Origin: Brachionus koreanus
Taxonomy: Eukaryota; Rotifera; Eurotatoria; Ploima; Brachionidae
DNA: 44,671 bases
Direction of reading: 5' to 3'
Assembly: GCA_016987375.1 (NCBI GenBank)
Contig: PJRA01000048.1
Coordinates: forward strand, 967,969 to 1,012,639
The position numbers were made by a program, and so were the translations under genes. Below are positions 23,114 through 32,907 of this stretch, in pieces (positions within the stretch are counted from its first letter, which is position 1; each line of letters starts with the position of its first letter). The notes beneath the pieces were generated by a model, which worked only from the letters and a program-made list of their open reading frames with translations, did not search any database and was not told the DNA's origin.

Positions 23114-24279
23114 GAGGCTGTATCTTGCCATAAAGGCATAAATCTTAGTCATATTTTTCAATTATAGGGTATTTTACTCTTTTTTACTCACATAAAATAA
23201 ACTTTTTTAGTTTAAAAAAAACGCAATTTTTCTAATCAATCTTTCTAATCAATTAATTTGGTTGGTGACACATTTTTTGTCTTCTATTAGGATTGATACA
23301 AATCATTCAAGCGTGAAAATATAAGCTATTTAATTGTATGAACGGCAACAATTATTTTATTAGCTATTTGGCTAATTAAAAAATTAAGTTAAATGAGTAT
23401 CTAATTGTATGTATGTGTGTGTGTGTTTTGAGCCGGATGTAAAAGCCAACTGTAGAAAATAGATGAAGAAAATCGATATTTTCCAAAAACTAATTGGAGT
23501 TATTTTATTCTGAAACGGTCATTTTATAAAAATAATTCAAAATGGCGTTCAACAAACATAATGGCTTTATCTTCATGGAATCACAGTGTCTCGAAAATCT
23601 AGTCATAGATAAGAAAAATCTGCTTTTTATTAAGAAGAAGACCGTTTTGACAGAGATATAAGAATCTATTTTAATTATATTTTTTTTCTTGTTTTGTTAT
23701 TATTATTTTTTAATATAGAATAGATAAGAATATTTATCTTTTTCTTTTTTTTTGTCACACTGAGATAATAAGAAAAATTCTATAAATTTGGCAAAATATT
23801 TGAATTAAGCTTAACTAGTTTATGTGAGTGTTTGTGTGTACACATATTGAATTTCCATTGACCTGTGCTCTAGAATAGAAAAAATTTTTTCTTATCAGTT
23901 TTTGTTCTTATCAGTGCTGATCGATTATTCGATTAAAATTCAATTTTGCTTATCAGTGATTAATCAATAGCGATAATAAATAAACACAGAGTTGTTTATT
24001 TTTGTGCTAAAAAATCCGGTGATTTTTATCAAAATCAATAAAAATCAACATATTGGAAATTTTTGTTTTTTTGTTTTTCGAATATTTTTTTTCTAGTGCT
24101 ATTTAAGACCTAATTACTTTCTGTTATTTTTCCGTAAGCTGTTTTTCTAGGCTCAATCAACAAAATTAATCCGAAAATTTGAGCCCTTAAAAATTTACAG
24201 GTCAATATAGAAAATAGTTCTTTTCAGTTCGTTTCAAAATCTGAATTAGTTTTTTTTTTGCTTTATTTAGAAAGAAAAA
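23114..24279. other. Spacer upstream of the membrane-protein gene
   Basis: A+T-rich, with a (TG)n microsatellite at about 23408-23426. A 39-codon ATG-initiated frame at 23542-23661 (MAFNKHNGFIFMESQ...) sits between short inverted GAAACGGTC/GACCGTTTT blocks. I judge it more likely part of a small repeat than a gene. No other exon was seen. Confidence 0.45.
24247..24270 (+). promoter_or_regulatory. Candidate 3' splice site just before the ATG at 24280
   Basis: A long T tract ends in GCTTTATTTAG, nine bases before the start codon. It matches the acceptors used in this window and could accept a cis-spliced 5' UTR exon or, if the organism trans-splices, a spliced leader. Not shown by the sequence alone. 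Confidence 0.45.
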
Positions 24280-24960
24280 ATGCTAAAATTGTATATCGCA
24301 TGTGTTCTAGTGACCTTTGGACTTTTGTGTTCGAGTGAAGAAATCGTCGACACTTCGAACGAGGTCTTAGTCAACGAAACGGTGGATCAAACAACCGAGG
24401 TAGCTCAAGTGACCAATTTAGTGAAAACCGAGAACCACAACTTGACAATGTTTGCCAAAAAAGAAAGCAATTTAATTGTAAATGGAAGTACTATGTCAGT
24501 CGGCAGAAATATTAAGCCAGACATAGAGTTGACTGCATCGACCAATGTTCTAGCTGTTGTCGTTGTTGCTGTTGTTGCTGCGTTGTGCTTAGTCGGCGCT
24601 GTAATCGGCGCCATTTATGTCAAAAAACGAAGACTCTTTGTGTGGAATTTGGGCGACAAGAAGTCAGATGGTCAAGATGGGGCGAATGGTGTTTTAACAA
24701 ATGCTTCGAGTGAGAACGGCTCAGTTAACAAATGTGAAGCTGTAATGGAGACCAAGACCGAAGTGGTCACTGAGACCGAGGTCAAGAAAGAAGAGGCTGA
24801 GACAGAACAGAAAAAGGAAGAATCCAACTTGAATGAACAAAAGGCGTCTTCTTCACTCGTAGTGAATGTTTTAAACGAGTTGAATGAATGCAACAAGGAT
24901 GAAAGCAAGGCGGCTGGCGAACAGGCCGATCCAGAGAAACAGCCACTTAAAAATGAATAA
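24280..24960 (+). CDS. Single-pass type I membrane protein, unrecognised
   Basis: Single exon, 226 residues; family not recognised. Seen: a signal peptide (residues 1 to about 18) and a short extracellular region of about 70 residues with three N-glycosylation sites (Asn32, Asn54, Asn68) and no domain I can name. One transmembrane helix follows (about 90-113, rich in Ala and Val, containing a GAVIG small-residue motif of the GxxxG type that often mediates helix pairing). A KKRR stop-transfer sequence is at 115-118. The cytoplasmic tail of about 110 residues is highly charged and Glu/Lys-rich (TEVKKEEAETEQKKEE), with no ITAM-like motif. The layout recalls small surface adhesion or signalling proteins (syndecan-like by architecture only). 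The start is supported by the signal peptide. Polyadenylation signals follow near 25039. Confidence 0.75.
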   Translation: MLKLYIACVLVTFGLLCSSEEIVDTSNEVLVNETVDQTTEVAQVTNLVKTENHNLTMFAKKESNLIVNGSTMSVGRNIKPDIELTASTNVLAVVVVAVVAALCLVGAVIGAIYVKKRRLFVWNLGDKKSDGQDGANGVLTNASSENGSVNKCEAVMETKTEVVTETEVKKEEAETEQKKEESNLNEQKASSSLVVNVLNELNECNKDESKAAGEQADPEKQPLKNE

Positions 24961-26031
24961 TCTTGTATCATTCTGTCTTTGTTAATTTTTTTTTCTATTA
25001 TTTTAAAATGGGAAGTTTTGTAGTATTCTAATGTCGGATAAATAAATTTCCAATGAACAAAAATTTGGTTATTTGTTTGAGATTAATTTTTTATCTATTA
25101 ATTTTAATAAAATTAACAACAAAAATTCTATTTTTAATTACACTGAAATTTACATTTTTAATTAATCATAAAAATGAGCCTTGAAAACGTTGATTAAGAG
25201 AATATTTAATCAATTCAAATGTAGACATACAATTTTAAATGGTTTTGAAAAAGTGTTCGTAAAATTTAAGAACAAAATTTTTCTCGATTACATTTAAAAA
25301 AAGATTTAAATAAATTTATATTAAATATTGCCATATTGGATATCTTAAAAAAAATTGTTAACGTTAAAAACTGATATAAAACTCCAATTGACAAGTTTAA
25401 AATAGCACAGTTGATACATTTGAAGCTTTAGGAAGCCAGGATCCATTTATTTTAAAATAAAGATTAGTTTTTTATTAAGAAAAAAAAATTTTTTGAGATC
25501 TCTTCGAATTGAACTATGTTTGTTGTGTTTATTCCCTCCATCATGGAAATAATCAAGTGCATCATTGTATATATTTTCAAAAACTACTAAATATTGTAAA
25601 ATAGTTTTTTAAATGAGACTATTTTATTAGCAGAAGGAGAAACTTTATTTAAAAATTAAAAATTAGAAATTGAAAAAAATTCTCATAAAGCAGAAATCGT
25701 GCCAAGTAAAAAGAATCAAACTTTCAACCGTTAGGTTTTGTGAAATTTGGTACAAAATTAAAAAAAATAGAACAAAAATTAATGCCAAAAAAGCTTGTTA
25801 CTTTTTTTTGAAGGCTTTTTATTAGTTCAATATATTTTGTGTAAGTGGAATATATTTAGTTGCACCAAAAGTCAAAGTCAAAGTCAAAGATGGTACTAAT
25901 GATCTGCAAAGTCTAGGCAAAACGCACTAAAGGCAAATTTGTCCAAATTTTAATTATGCTAAATTTGCGGAGTTTTACCAGATTGCTTATAATATTGGAA
26001 CTAAGAAGGTTGCACCATATTCTATTTAACA

Positions 26032-26140
26032 CTCAAAGGTCGGAGGGACTTTTTATTAGAATCGTTTTTTCACTTTTTTTCAATGAAAATAAAATTTTTT
26101 TGTAATAAAAATTAAATAATTTTAAAATATTTTTAAAAAA
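26032..26140 (+). repeat. Dispersed repeat, copy 2
   Basis: A block beginning CTCAAAGGTCGGAGGGACTT and continuing through TTTTTCAATGAAAATAAAAT aligns with 19015-19133 in the same orientation, with indels. Confidence 0.5.
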
Positions 26141-27547
26141 TGTTGGAAAAAAAAATTATAAAAGATGTTTAAATTTATTGAATAAAAATATATAACCCTC
26201 TCGAAAAGACTCGTCTCAAATGGGTTCTATTGAATTCATTTATTAAATAAAATAAAAAGAAAAAAATAGAAAAAATAATTAGATTTTAATTTAAATTAAA
26301 TTATCGATTTTTATTTTATTTAAAAAATATTCAAAAGTGCATTCAATATGATTATTAAAAATGGTCTTTTGAGGCAAATTTATGATCAAATAAAATGATC
26401 ATGCTCAAAACTTTCATTTAAAAAAGTTTTTAAATATTTTTTTCAGAAGAAAATTTATTGCTAGAGCATATTTTCAAAATAAAATTTCAATGTTAACTTT
26501 AATTTTTAAAAAAAATTCTAAAAGAAAGCACAATTCTACTCATGGAAATATTTTTCTGCATTAGATTTTTCAATAAAAAAATTAATATAAACATCTTAAA
26601 ATAATTAATGTTTTGATCATTAAATTCAGATCATAAACTTCAATATCCCTCTTATGATGGAATAGCTTTTGTTTCTTAGTTCTTAAGAATCTGATTTTCG
26701 AATAAAGAGATTTGTCATAACCGTACAGAACTTGTTCTCCACCCAATAATAAGCGACTAACCCATTTATTTTAGTCCAGTTTTACCAGTGTTCTAATAAA
26801 ATTACCGACATAAAAATTTAATCAACCATTAAACTGCAATTTAATAAAAATTTTAGATCAAGTAATTTTTTGCAAGTATTTAATGCATTTAATTTTTAAA
26901 AATTTATTTGTCAATTTTTATCAAAAATATCAGATTTACTAGAAAAAGTAAAAATTAGATTATAGTCAAAACAAATTAGATATAAATTTTTTGAAAAACT
27001 CATTAAGAGAATTAAAGATTATCTTTAAAGTTAAAAATAATCGTTTATCTAAATTGATATTTAAAAAAATAAATTAATAATTAATCAAATAAAAATCACT
27101 ATTAAGATGATTGATTATTCTGAGATTTTTATCAATAAAAAAATTAATCAAATTTCATCTCATTGAATTAAGTGACATTTTTAAACTCTTGTCATAGCAA
27201 ATTTCTTAATTCAAAAGTTAACAAGACTTCTTTGTAATTATCGCAATTTTGAATAAAATAATTCATCGAATATGTATAAAAAATTAAATTTTTGACTGAA
27301 TTTGGCATAAATTTTGGTAAAAAAAAAGAATTAAATTTGTCAATTTTTATCAAAAATTTAAACCAAAAAATTCACGACACTCTTCTTCGATTTATTTTAT
27401 ATGACAAATAAAATAAAAACCTGACAAAAATTATTAAAGGTTTAATTAAATTAAATAAAGACTATTCAAATAAAATATTGACAAATAAATAAATTTATTA
27501 TGACTATTTAATAATTAAGATACAAAATAATTAATCTGTAATAACAA

Positions 27548-27590
27548 TTTTTTGAAAATTAATTAACAATTGCAATTAATTTTCAAAAAA
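27548..27590. repeat. Perfect 17-bp inverted repeat (hairpin)
   Basis: Arms 27548-27564 and 27574-27590 are exact reverse complements with a 9-base loop. The A+T content makes chance more likely than for richer repeats. Function unknown. Confidence 0.6.
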
Positions 27591-28304
27591 TATCATATAT
27601 ATGTCTTTAAAATTTTGCTAAATCATTATAACCTTAAAATTGTCATGTTCTGATTCTTAAGGGTATTGTGTATGAGTTTTTCCAAGAGACTACCGAACAA
27701 AATTTAATATCTGACTTTAATGCAGAAAAAAACACAATCGGATTGATCAAGTCATTTACATTAGACAGCAACTTATTTAAGTACAAATATAAGCGCAATA
27801 ATCAATTTTATTTGTAAAAAATTGAATAACCAATTCTGTTTGTTATATTAAACATAAAATTTTGATTATTTTATTAGAATTTCAAGGATGCTAAAATAAA
27901 AAGTACCTATCTATCTATGACTCAACAAATAGTTTTATTTCTAGAATTGTTTAATATTTGCATTCTGTACCGAGCTAATGTTCCTTCAGATTAAAAAAAT
28001 TAGTGAGAGTAATTAAGTTAAACTGGTACTTTTAAAAAAATCAGATAGAGTCAAGCTAATAAAAAAATAATAATTTAAAGCTCAAATTGATGAAAAAAGA
28101 CTACGCTACCTTAAAAATAATCAAATCATGGGCTCAAAAGGATCATAATCCCGTAGTTCCTTCGGTCTATTATCCGAAAACCATCAATCCAAAAAAACTA
28201 GGCTCAAATTTGCCAGATCAACGGGACAAATCTTTCCTCTGAAGATTGAAAAAAAAGTAAATGGTATTAAATAGAATTTGCTAAAAACTAAATTTGCATT
28301 AGTG

Positions 28305-28885
28305 TTGGGTAAAGGTTAAATTTGGCCGGCCAATATAAACGGCCTTTAATGGCCGTGAATTTAACGCCCGAATTTTAGACCGTCGGTAAATTGCCCGGCC
28401 GTATGTAAGCCGTCTTTTAAGGTACCGACCGTGTGCAGACCGGCCGATTTTTGATAATAATGTTTTACATATTTTTTAAAAATCTTTTATTTATATATAA
28501 TTTAGACATTTATTAACTAAATTTTTTTAATTTGATCCAAGTTTCAATTTATATCTATTAAAAGTATACATTGGATAAATTTTTAATTCGAATTTTTGAT
28601 TTTTTATGATATAAAAGACTTTAATATTTTAAAAAATAAACTTTAAAAAATTGATGAAAATATGTAAAACATTATTATTAAAAATTACCTAAAATAAAAA
28701 ATAAAATAAATAAAAATGTAACTCTTAATGCCTATAAATTTTTTGTAACAAACTAAATTTTTATTTTGGGCCGTGTGGTGGTTAAACAGCCAGTTTTTAT
28801 TTTGACCCATAGTCGGCCGGCCAGCCACGGTCTTTGATCAACCGGGCATGATTTGACTGCTTGCAGGACAGGGCACGGTCACGAT
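28305..28885. mobile_element. Non-autonomous foldback element with GC-rich ends
   Basis: Two GC-rich blocks (about 28318-28447 and 28768-28880), each containing the palindrome GGCCGGCC (28324-28331, 28815-28822) and repeated GGCCG/CGGCC words, flank an A+T-rich core. The core is bounded by perfect 22-bp inverted repeats (28454-28475 and 28657-28678), which extend imperfectly outwards. The left edge (TAGTGTTGGGTAAA) resembles the TAGTG-type ends common in hAT elements. The exact ends and target duplication were not fixed. There is no ORF. Confidence 0.6.
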
Positions 28886-29013
28886 ATTTTTTTTATCTCA
28901 TTATTTTGCTCTTAATATAATTTTTTTTTTCAGAAAATTAATTCATTTTGTTATTTAAATAAATATTTTTGTAATTTAAATTTGTTTATTTTGTCTCTAT
29001 AATAGCTTTTGAT

Positions 29014-29205
29014 GGCAAAATGAAAATAATTTTACATTTTTACATTTTCATATTTTTAGATTTTTTGTGCAATATTTAAGAATTTTTTTAATTTTCTTTT
29101 GTCTACCAAATAATTTGAGAGAGTTTTTTTTTAAATTTTCTGAAAAATTGCACAAAAAAACTAAAATAAGAAAATTTAAAAATATAAAATTATTTTCATT
29201 TTGCC
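29014..29205. mobile_element. MITE family A, copy 2, with 8-bp target duplication
   Basis: A 192-bp element with the same GGCAAAATGAAAATAATTTT terminal inverted repeats and internal sequence as 22915-23105. It is flanked by CTTTTGAT (29006-29013) and CTTTTAAT (29206-29213), 7 of 8 identical. The 127-codon open frame that runs through it is fortuitous. Confidence 0.85.
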
Positions 29206-29213
29206 CTTTTAAT

Positions 29214-29658
29214 GATTTTGTCAGTGCAAAATTTTTAAATAGTTATTTCAATAAATACATCTGTCAGTCGATTAGTTTTTTGTCACACATAATTGTTTTT
29301 TATAGTCATATAAAATATAATAAATTTTTCACAATTTTTGTCATTACTAAAAGATTAAGTTTAAGCCGCTTTATTTTAAAAGTTAGTCAGTCTAATAAAC
29401 TTGTCAATTTAAAAAGTTTTTTTTTTTTGCCAGGAAAAATATTTTATTAAACAAAAAATGAAATAAATTTGTTTATTTTTGAGCGTCTAAAAGCTTGAAT
29501 TTGTCATTTTTAGTCATGTTCGAATATGATTAAAACAATGGCATCTTGAATGATATATTAATCCAGACAAAGTTTAAATATTTAAAAAGATTTTTTTAAC
29601 TATTAGTAACAATATTTATTTAAATGTACATAATTAAAATTAGTTAAGTAAACATAAA
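29214..29658. other. Spacer downstream of the Prp18 gene
   Basis: Holds the minus-strand AATAAA signal (29615-29620) for the Prp18 gene. Nothing else was recognised. Confidence 0.5.
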
Positions 29659-30714
29659 TTATTTGGGCATGATGGTAATATTTTCATTCTTAATGCCATA
29701 CTCGACACATCTTGAAGGATCTGTCGGATAGAACTCTTGACATTTGCTAATAAGTCTTTTAAAAGCTTGAATATACTTCCTCTGAGTTTCATCATTTAAT
29801 ACGTGAGCTACGTGCTTGGAGGCGATACGCTCGCGTCCAGGTCTTGCGTGTATACCGACCATAGTAGCTCCAATTGGCCATGGCGCATTTCCGATCGCCA
29901 TTTCCAAAAAAAACTCATTAGCTTTAATATAGTTTCTGTCTATTAGCTGAAGACAAATTTTCACCAAAGAATCTAAAATATCATCAGGCAAAACTCTTGC
30001 TTTTAATTTTCTGCACAATGGTTTCAAATAAAGACTTGTTTGAGAATGTAGAGCGGTCTCTATTTTGCCTTTAACTGTTAGTTTTTCATCTAAAGTTCGA
30101 TTGTTCAAATTCTTTCCCCAATGTTTAACCATAAATTTGATAAATTTTAAAACCATTAGAAAATCAGTGTTTTTTTCACGTGGTGTTTTTTTGCTCAATT
30201 CAACTATTTCATTAAAATCAGTTCCATCGTCTTTTACTTCCACATCCATTTGATTTTTTTTTTCATCGCTATCCACCGATTTCATCAACTCATTTAAATT
30301 TTCCTGTTCCGATTTTTCAATGGCCATTTTAAAGTCATTTCGCATGCCGTTTTCTTTAGGCTCGCTAGTTTCAATTAAATTCAAGCGTTTGTGACATTCC
30401 AAATCAGTTTCACCAAATAAGCGTATCGGCTCACCGCGTTCTCTTAACCGGCGAACTATCTCATGTCTGGGCAAAATTTTTTTCTCAAACTCTTCTTTTT
30501 CTTTGCTTCTTTCTGCTTTTTGGTTTAGGTCGTGCGAGTCACGACTAGATTCATCCGATTCACTGTTGTTTTTCATGTTTTGCTCGAAAAATTTTTTCGT
30601 TTGAATTTCATCCAGATCACCTCTCTTAAAATATTTTTTTTGTCCATTTTTCATCAACTTTGCTTCCTCAAGTTCCTTTCTTTTTTTTGCTATTTCGTTC
30701 TTAAGCAAATCCAT
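29659..30714 (-). CDS. PRPF18: Pre-mRNA-splicing factor 18 (Prp18)
   Basis: One intron-free ORF of 351 residues (human about 342). Known role: Prp18 acts in the second catalytic step of splicing, helping hold the 3' splice site in the spliceosome together with Slu7. Seen: the typical N-terminus MDLLKNEIAKKRKELEEAK with KKYFKRGDL (27-35). The splicing-factor motif (Prp4-like) ILPRHEIVRRLRERGEPIRLF lies at 80-100. An acidic linker follows, then the helical Prp18 domain from about 185 onwards, including the highly conserved loop GNAPWPIGATMVGIHA (275-290) and SKHVAHVLNDETQRKYIQ (299-316). The end is DPSRCVEYG plus a short extension. All diagnostic segments are intact, so the gene should be functional. 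AATAAA lies about 40 bases after the stop. Lack of introns contrasts with its neighbours but is no sign of retroposition, as nothing suggests a poly-A tail or target duplication. Confidence 0.97.
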   Translation of the reverse strand: MDLLKNEIAKKRKELEEAKLMKNGQKKYFKRGDLDEIQTKKFFEQNMKNNSESDESSRDSHDLNQKAERSKEKEEFEKKILPRHEIVRRLRERGEPIRLFGETDLECHKRLNLIETSEPKENGMRNDFKMAIEKSEQENLNELMKSVDSDEKKNQMDVEVKDDGTDFNEIVELSKKTPREKNTDFLMVLKFIKFMVKHWGKNLNNRTLDEKLTVKGKIETALHSQTSLYLKPLCRKLKARVLPDDILDSLVKICLQLIDRNYIKANEFFLEMAIGNAPWPIGATMVGIHARPGRERIASKHVAHVLNDETQRKYIQAFKRLISKCQEFYPTDPSRCVEYGIKNENITIMPK

Positions 30715-30726
30715 TTGAATTTGTAA

Positions 30727-31569
30727 ATAAATAATTTATAGAAAATTAAAAAAATTAATACTTATATTTATATATTGACTTAATAGAGTATCATTCATTT
30801 TGTCTGGATAGAATGTAATCATAAATATGTCAGTTAATCATAGAAAATTTCAAAATAAACCCAAAAATTTATTTTTTATTCAACTCAAGAATTCTATTTA
30901 TTCTATTTCTAAGGAATGGCCCTGTGAACTTGACATCTTTAAAAAACAATTTTATATATATATATACCCCATTTAAAATTTAAACAATATATTTTTTAAA
31001 TTGAATTTTTAGTTTTTCTTAAAAAATAAAAAACAAAATGAATGACACTTCTTTTACAATTTTATTGATTTTTTTTACTATTTAAAAATAAAAGTTAGCA
31101 AAAAAAATAGAAAAACTTTTTCGTTTTTTAATTTTAAGAAAAAGTAAAGGATTTGTTATATGGTTGCACATACAAAAATTGACATGAGTTTTTCATGAGT
31201 TAAACAAACACCAACTTATTAACGAACAATTTCAACGCGCATCTTTCTAACGCACTTAAATGTGCGCTAACGCGATAAAAAATATTTAGAAAAGAATTAT
31301 AACGCACATTTAAGTCATTTAAAAAAAATTTGAGTTTAAATATTTATTAAAATAAAAAAAAATTAAAATAGTTAAATTAAGCTTCTAAAAGTTTTAAATA
31401 GTAATTTATTAATAAATAATAATTAAATAATAATTAATTTCTTATTAAGGCTATTTTAGCTTTTTTTTGAGTCTCATTTTTAGGCTGGCTTTGTTTCAGA
31501 CGACACGGTTTTTTTTTAATATATATCTTTAAAATTTAAATATGTGAGTACGAATTTTAATTTTTTACT
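30727..31569. other. Spacer upstream of the Prp18 gene
   Basis: A+T-rich; includes a (TA)n run at about 30954-30966 and paired inverted ACTTAAATGTGCG-type blocks at about 31250-31315 (repeated AACGCAC words), probably a small foldback repeat. No gene was seen. Confidence 0.45.
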
Positions 31570-31602
31570 ATTTAGTTTAGTGATGGGAGTTTTTTCTTTA
31601 GC

Positions 31603-31660
31603 TTAGTTAACTAAAAGTTAGTCGACTAAAATTTAGTAAGCTAAAAATTTAGTTAACTAA
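31603..31660. repeat. Four-unit tandem array of TTAG-NNNN-CTAA palindromes
   Basis: Units start at 31603, 31618, 31633 and 31649, so the period is 15-16 bp. Three are perfect 12-bp palindromes (TTAGTTAACTAA, TTAGTCGACTAA, TTAGTTAACTAA). The third unit keeps only the TTAG/CTAA halves. Each is followed by an A run. The array begins 25 bases after TAGTGATGGG (31578-31587), which resembles a hAT-type transposon end, so it may be a subterminal transposase-binding array (inference). Confidence 0.7.
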
Positions 31661-32390
31661 AAAATAGTTATAAAAATATGTTTTTCTTTTATAAATATCA
31701 AAGAAATTACAAAGTTTTAATTAATTTGCTTTATTATTCTTTGGTTATTAAAAATGAATTAATTTTCGAATATAATATAATTTTTAATTGTCTAAAGCTC
31801 TCAGATTGTCGCTTAATACATCCAGATACATTACACTGATCTAAGTAAAATTCAAACAAGCATCCGAAAATGCTACTGAATAATCTATTGAAATTCTATT
31901 GAAATAATCAGTTTTAAATATAAAAAATTTTGACATAAATTCCTTCAAATTTAATTTAATGCAATAAAAATTTCATTAAAAAATTTTTTGTTTAAAAAGT
32001 AGCAACTATTTAAAGAAACTTCAGTTTTTATGTAGCTATATGTCATTAAATGTATCGAACAGAGTCTAGTAAAAATATTATTTTAAGAGAATTTTACCTA
32101 TGATAAAAATTAAGAGATGAACCAGATTTAGAGATTTTAAGTAAAAATTATTTTGAATTTTTAATAATATTCAAAAAAAATTATTTTTTTATTGTTCAAA
32201 TTTATATGATGTATAACACGAATTTATTTAGTAACCCGTTAAAAAAAATTCTAGTCTATTTGTCATGACACAAAAACAGTAATTTGTAATTTTGTTGAAT
32301 ATTATTTTTTAATTTTGCAATCTTTTGGTTATATTGACTAAATAAAATAGACAAGAAAATAAAAAAATAGAGAATAAACTAAGAATACGT
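31661..32390. other. A+T-rich spacer
   Basis: No gene or RNA was recognised. It may be the interior of the element whose end holds the palindrome array. Confidence 0.4.
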
Positions 32391-32830
32391 TTATTTTCAC
32401 GTAGGTTACCTGAAAATAAATAGAAAATTAAAACACGTAAGATACGTGTACGTTTTATTAAATTTTTATTTTATTTTCACGCATTTAAAAAAAAAAAATA
32501 AAAAAGAGATTAACAAGTATTTAAGAACAATTAGAACATTTCCAATTTTTTTTTACTGGAATATATGTTCTATTAACACATTTCAAATGAAAATTAAAAT
32601 TACAAGAACCACAAATGATAAACTTATTATCACAATTATTGGAACAAATTTTACAAGATTTCAAATTGTTCAAAAAAAAAGAAAGAGTATTCTCTAGCAT
32701 AATCAAACCTTCAGTAGTAAAAAAATCCGACAATTGATCTTTTTTAAGACCATTTTGGTCAAATAAGCCAGTTGAATATATTGAACGTGTATTAATAATT
32801 TTTATTTTCACGTAACTTACGTGAAAATAA
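32391..32830. mobile_element. Possible element bounded by TTTTCACGTA palindromes
   Basis: A perfect 14-bp palindrome with one spacer base lies at 32802-32830 (TTATTTTCACGTAA and its complement). An imperfect version of the same sequence lies at 32391-32419, followed by CACGTA...TACGTG at about 32434-32448. Between them lies the PHD-finger fragment. This looks like a small transposon or two related palindromic repeats flanking a gene fragment. The boundaries are tentative. Confidence 0.5.
32521..32811 (-). pseudogene. PHD-type zinc-finger fragment, probably transposon-borne
   Basis: Seen: the 96-codon minus-strand frame ends in a complete C4-H-C3 zinc pattern: CKIC, CGSC, FHLKC, WKCSNC (Cys53, 56, 67, 70; His75; Cys78, 92, 95). 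That is the spacing of a PHD finger. The open frame has no proper ATG at its start (the first codon is GTG), and the first internal Met is residue 38, so this is a fragment, an exon, or part of a decayed element. Known: PHD fingers in nuclear proteins read histone tails, and several transposon families carry one. It lies between ACGT palindromes and next to a pogo-type foldback element, which favours a transposon origin. The stop follows the last Cys by one residue. Confidence 0.6.
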
Positions 32831-32907
32831 GTGCACTCATAAACTAAATAATTATAATATTATTACTTTGAAATAAATTTTTGAGCAATAATCTAATGAT
32901 TCTTGAC

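Larger units (their letters stand above)
24972..28299. other. A+T-rich spacer
   Basis: No coding exon was supported on either strand. Contents: a short AGTCAA tandem (about 25870-25890), the second copy of the dispersed repeat (26032-26140) and a perfect 17-bp hairpin (27548-27590). Many isolated ORFs are short and have spacer-like composition. Confidence 0.55.

Noticed and set aside
23542..23661. 39-codon ATG frame MAFNKHNGFIF...
   Set aside because: Too short to support; it sits between weak inverted blocks and probably belongs to a repeat.
24405..24971. Minus-strand frames opposite the membrane-protein gene
   Set aside because: The plus strand has a signal peptide, a transmembrane helix and a stop-transfer sequence; the opposite frames are shadows.
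29067..29450. 127-codon plus-strand frame
   Set aside because: Begins inside the MITE at 29014-29205 and is Phe/Lys/Ile-rich, as expected of A+T-rich DNA.
32521..32811. PHD frame as an intact host gene
   Set aside because: No ATG at the start; the first in-frame Met is residue 38. Flanking palindromes suggest a fragment or transposon origin.
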